Shown: positions 63,088 through 64,000 of the stretch, one piece after another
Numbering within the stretch: position 1 is the first letter of the stretch
Layout of the letters: each line of letters starts with the position of its first letter
NCBI GenBank assembly: GCA_963921425.1
Contig: OY992835.1
Span: 13,826,001-13,890,000, forward strand
Length of the DNA: 64,000 nucleotides
Direction: 5' to 3'
DNA from: Dryas octopetala
Lineage: Eukaryota; Streptophyta; Magnoliopsida; Rosales; Rosaceae
Notes under the pieces: model-generated
Seen by the model: the letters and a program-made list of their open reading frames with translations, nothing else
What the model was told of the DNA's origin: nothing
The model's database searches: none
Program-made: the position numbers and the translations under genes

Positions 63088-64000
63088 TCAGCTTTGCTCC
63101 TCAGCACCTACAAGTTCCCTCTCCTCAGCTGCAGCGGCCATCAAATCATCAAAGTTTTCTGTCTTCCCAAGTAATATCTCAATCTGCAACCCAAGAATAA
63201 TAATAAATGAATCAATAAAAATAAAAAAGGAATACTCCTATTGAGAAGTCAGAGAACAACCTTATACCCTAAAAGTTATATGCTAAATAAATTTGAGAAT
63301 AACCCCAGGTTTTTCACTACCGGGTCCAAGAAAATAACTATAAATGCAAATAAACATAGCTTAAATCAGCAATTAATCTTTATATTAAATGCAAATAAAC
63401 ATAGAGCTCATACGAAATGCTAATGATTATTAGTACACTGAAACTCAAAATACATTTAGGATCAATTTCTGTGGAGCAACCATGAAATGCAATTTGTTCC
63501 TTTAAATCTCATTTAATGGCACACTGCCACCATAGAAACACTACAGATAAGATCAATAACATAAGTAGCATTTCTTTTCAAATCAGCTATCTCCAATAAA
63601 AAAAACAAGGCATCAATTTGTAAGGAGCATAATTTCACAATTCATACCACATATCTGTTTTCTAAGAACAAATGCAGTCTGGCTTGAACAAACATTTTAG
63701 CTTCATGTTGGAACCCTTACCAGAACAGATAGTCCAATATAAGAATACACACTTATGTTAATAAATCGGACCAATCTACAAGGGCATCAATAATTGCAAA
63801 GGAAAAATCAAGAATAAATGGGATCTCTCACTCAAAACTCCATTGTTTCACCAGAATAAACATTCACCTTATTTTTAACTAACACCTAAACTGGGCATAT
63901 TTCAGGATGAGATAAACACGTTCTAGATATCTAACAAGCATGCCTAACAATTTTCCAAATAGGATATCATATTCACATACCTTGGCTTTTTGGACAGGTC
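63088..64000 (-). CDS. 3' end of an unidentified minus-strand gene (partial)
   Basis: Two exons are visible: 64000-63981 (partial, ending PVQKAK at a GTATGTG donor) and 63183-63088, joined in phase. The last exon encodes IEILLGKTENFDDLMAAAAE, then ERELVGAEEQS and a TGA stop. The acidic, Ala/Glu-rich C-terminus is soluble and helical in appearance. I do not recognise the family from 38 residues. The 797-bp intron between the exons is AT-rich. The rest of the gene lies outside the window. Confidence 0.7.

Noticed and set aside
1-64000. tRNA or rRNA genes, CRISPR arrays, bacterial operons
   Set aside because: None was seen by eye; the window is typical nuclear plant DNA, and no cloverleaf or array structure was recognised.

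Overview
The window is nuclear DNA of a eudicot plant. Genes carry GT-AG introns, the background is AT-rich, and transposon families are plant-specific. From the left edge to about 62.4 kb, the single-copy genes run in the order rhomboid-like protease, DCC oxidoreductase, SEC11 signal peptidase, PPR protein, O-fucosyltransferase, PPR protein. From memory this matches the Arabidopsis chromosome 1 block around At1g52580 to At1g52640. The species cannot be named from the sequence.

Layout. 136-12095 is one complete Ty3/gypsy element of the Tat lineage: two 594-bp LTRs, a 5-bp target duplication, gag, pol, a degraded antisense ORF, tandem repeats and a GC-rich spacer. The two LTRs differ at four positions, so the insertion is young, yet gag is frameshifted and the protease has lost its catalytic Asp. 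A small cysteine-containing gene (12173-12682, minus) lies 77 bp beyond it. 14.9-24.1 kb holds three tandem five-exon rhomboid-like genes. The middle copy has lost the catalytic serine and a second active-site residue. Behind it lie a broken copy of the 3' end of the DCC gene and a gypsy pol relic. The intact DCC gene (25.5-27.6 kb, minus) follows.

28.6-30.1 kb is a long-TIR element that has captured a piece of coproporphyrinogen III oxidase. SEC11 (30.7-34.6 kb) has eight exons. 34.6-39.6 kb is transposon-rich intergenic DNA with a Mutator-type MITE, and a sister copy lies at 43.7-44.1 kb. Two intronless PPR genes (39.6 and 44.4 kb), a PP2-like lectin gene (48.2-49.3 kb, minus), a CC-NBS-LRR gene (51.2-54.8 kb), an O-fucosyltransferase (56.2-59.2 kb, minus), a third PPR gene (60.8-62.4 kb, minus) and the 3' end of an unidentified gene (63.1-64.0 kb, minus) complete the window.

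The genes are mostly unrelated housekeeping and organelle-expression functions held together by old gene order. The observations most worth following are three. First, an intron in the NLR gene appears to be a 155-bp solo LTR whose target-site duplication supplies both splice sites, so splicing exactly undoes the insertion. Second, the middle rhomboid copy looks like a pseudoprotease. Third, the long-TIR element carries a captured gene fragment.
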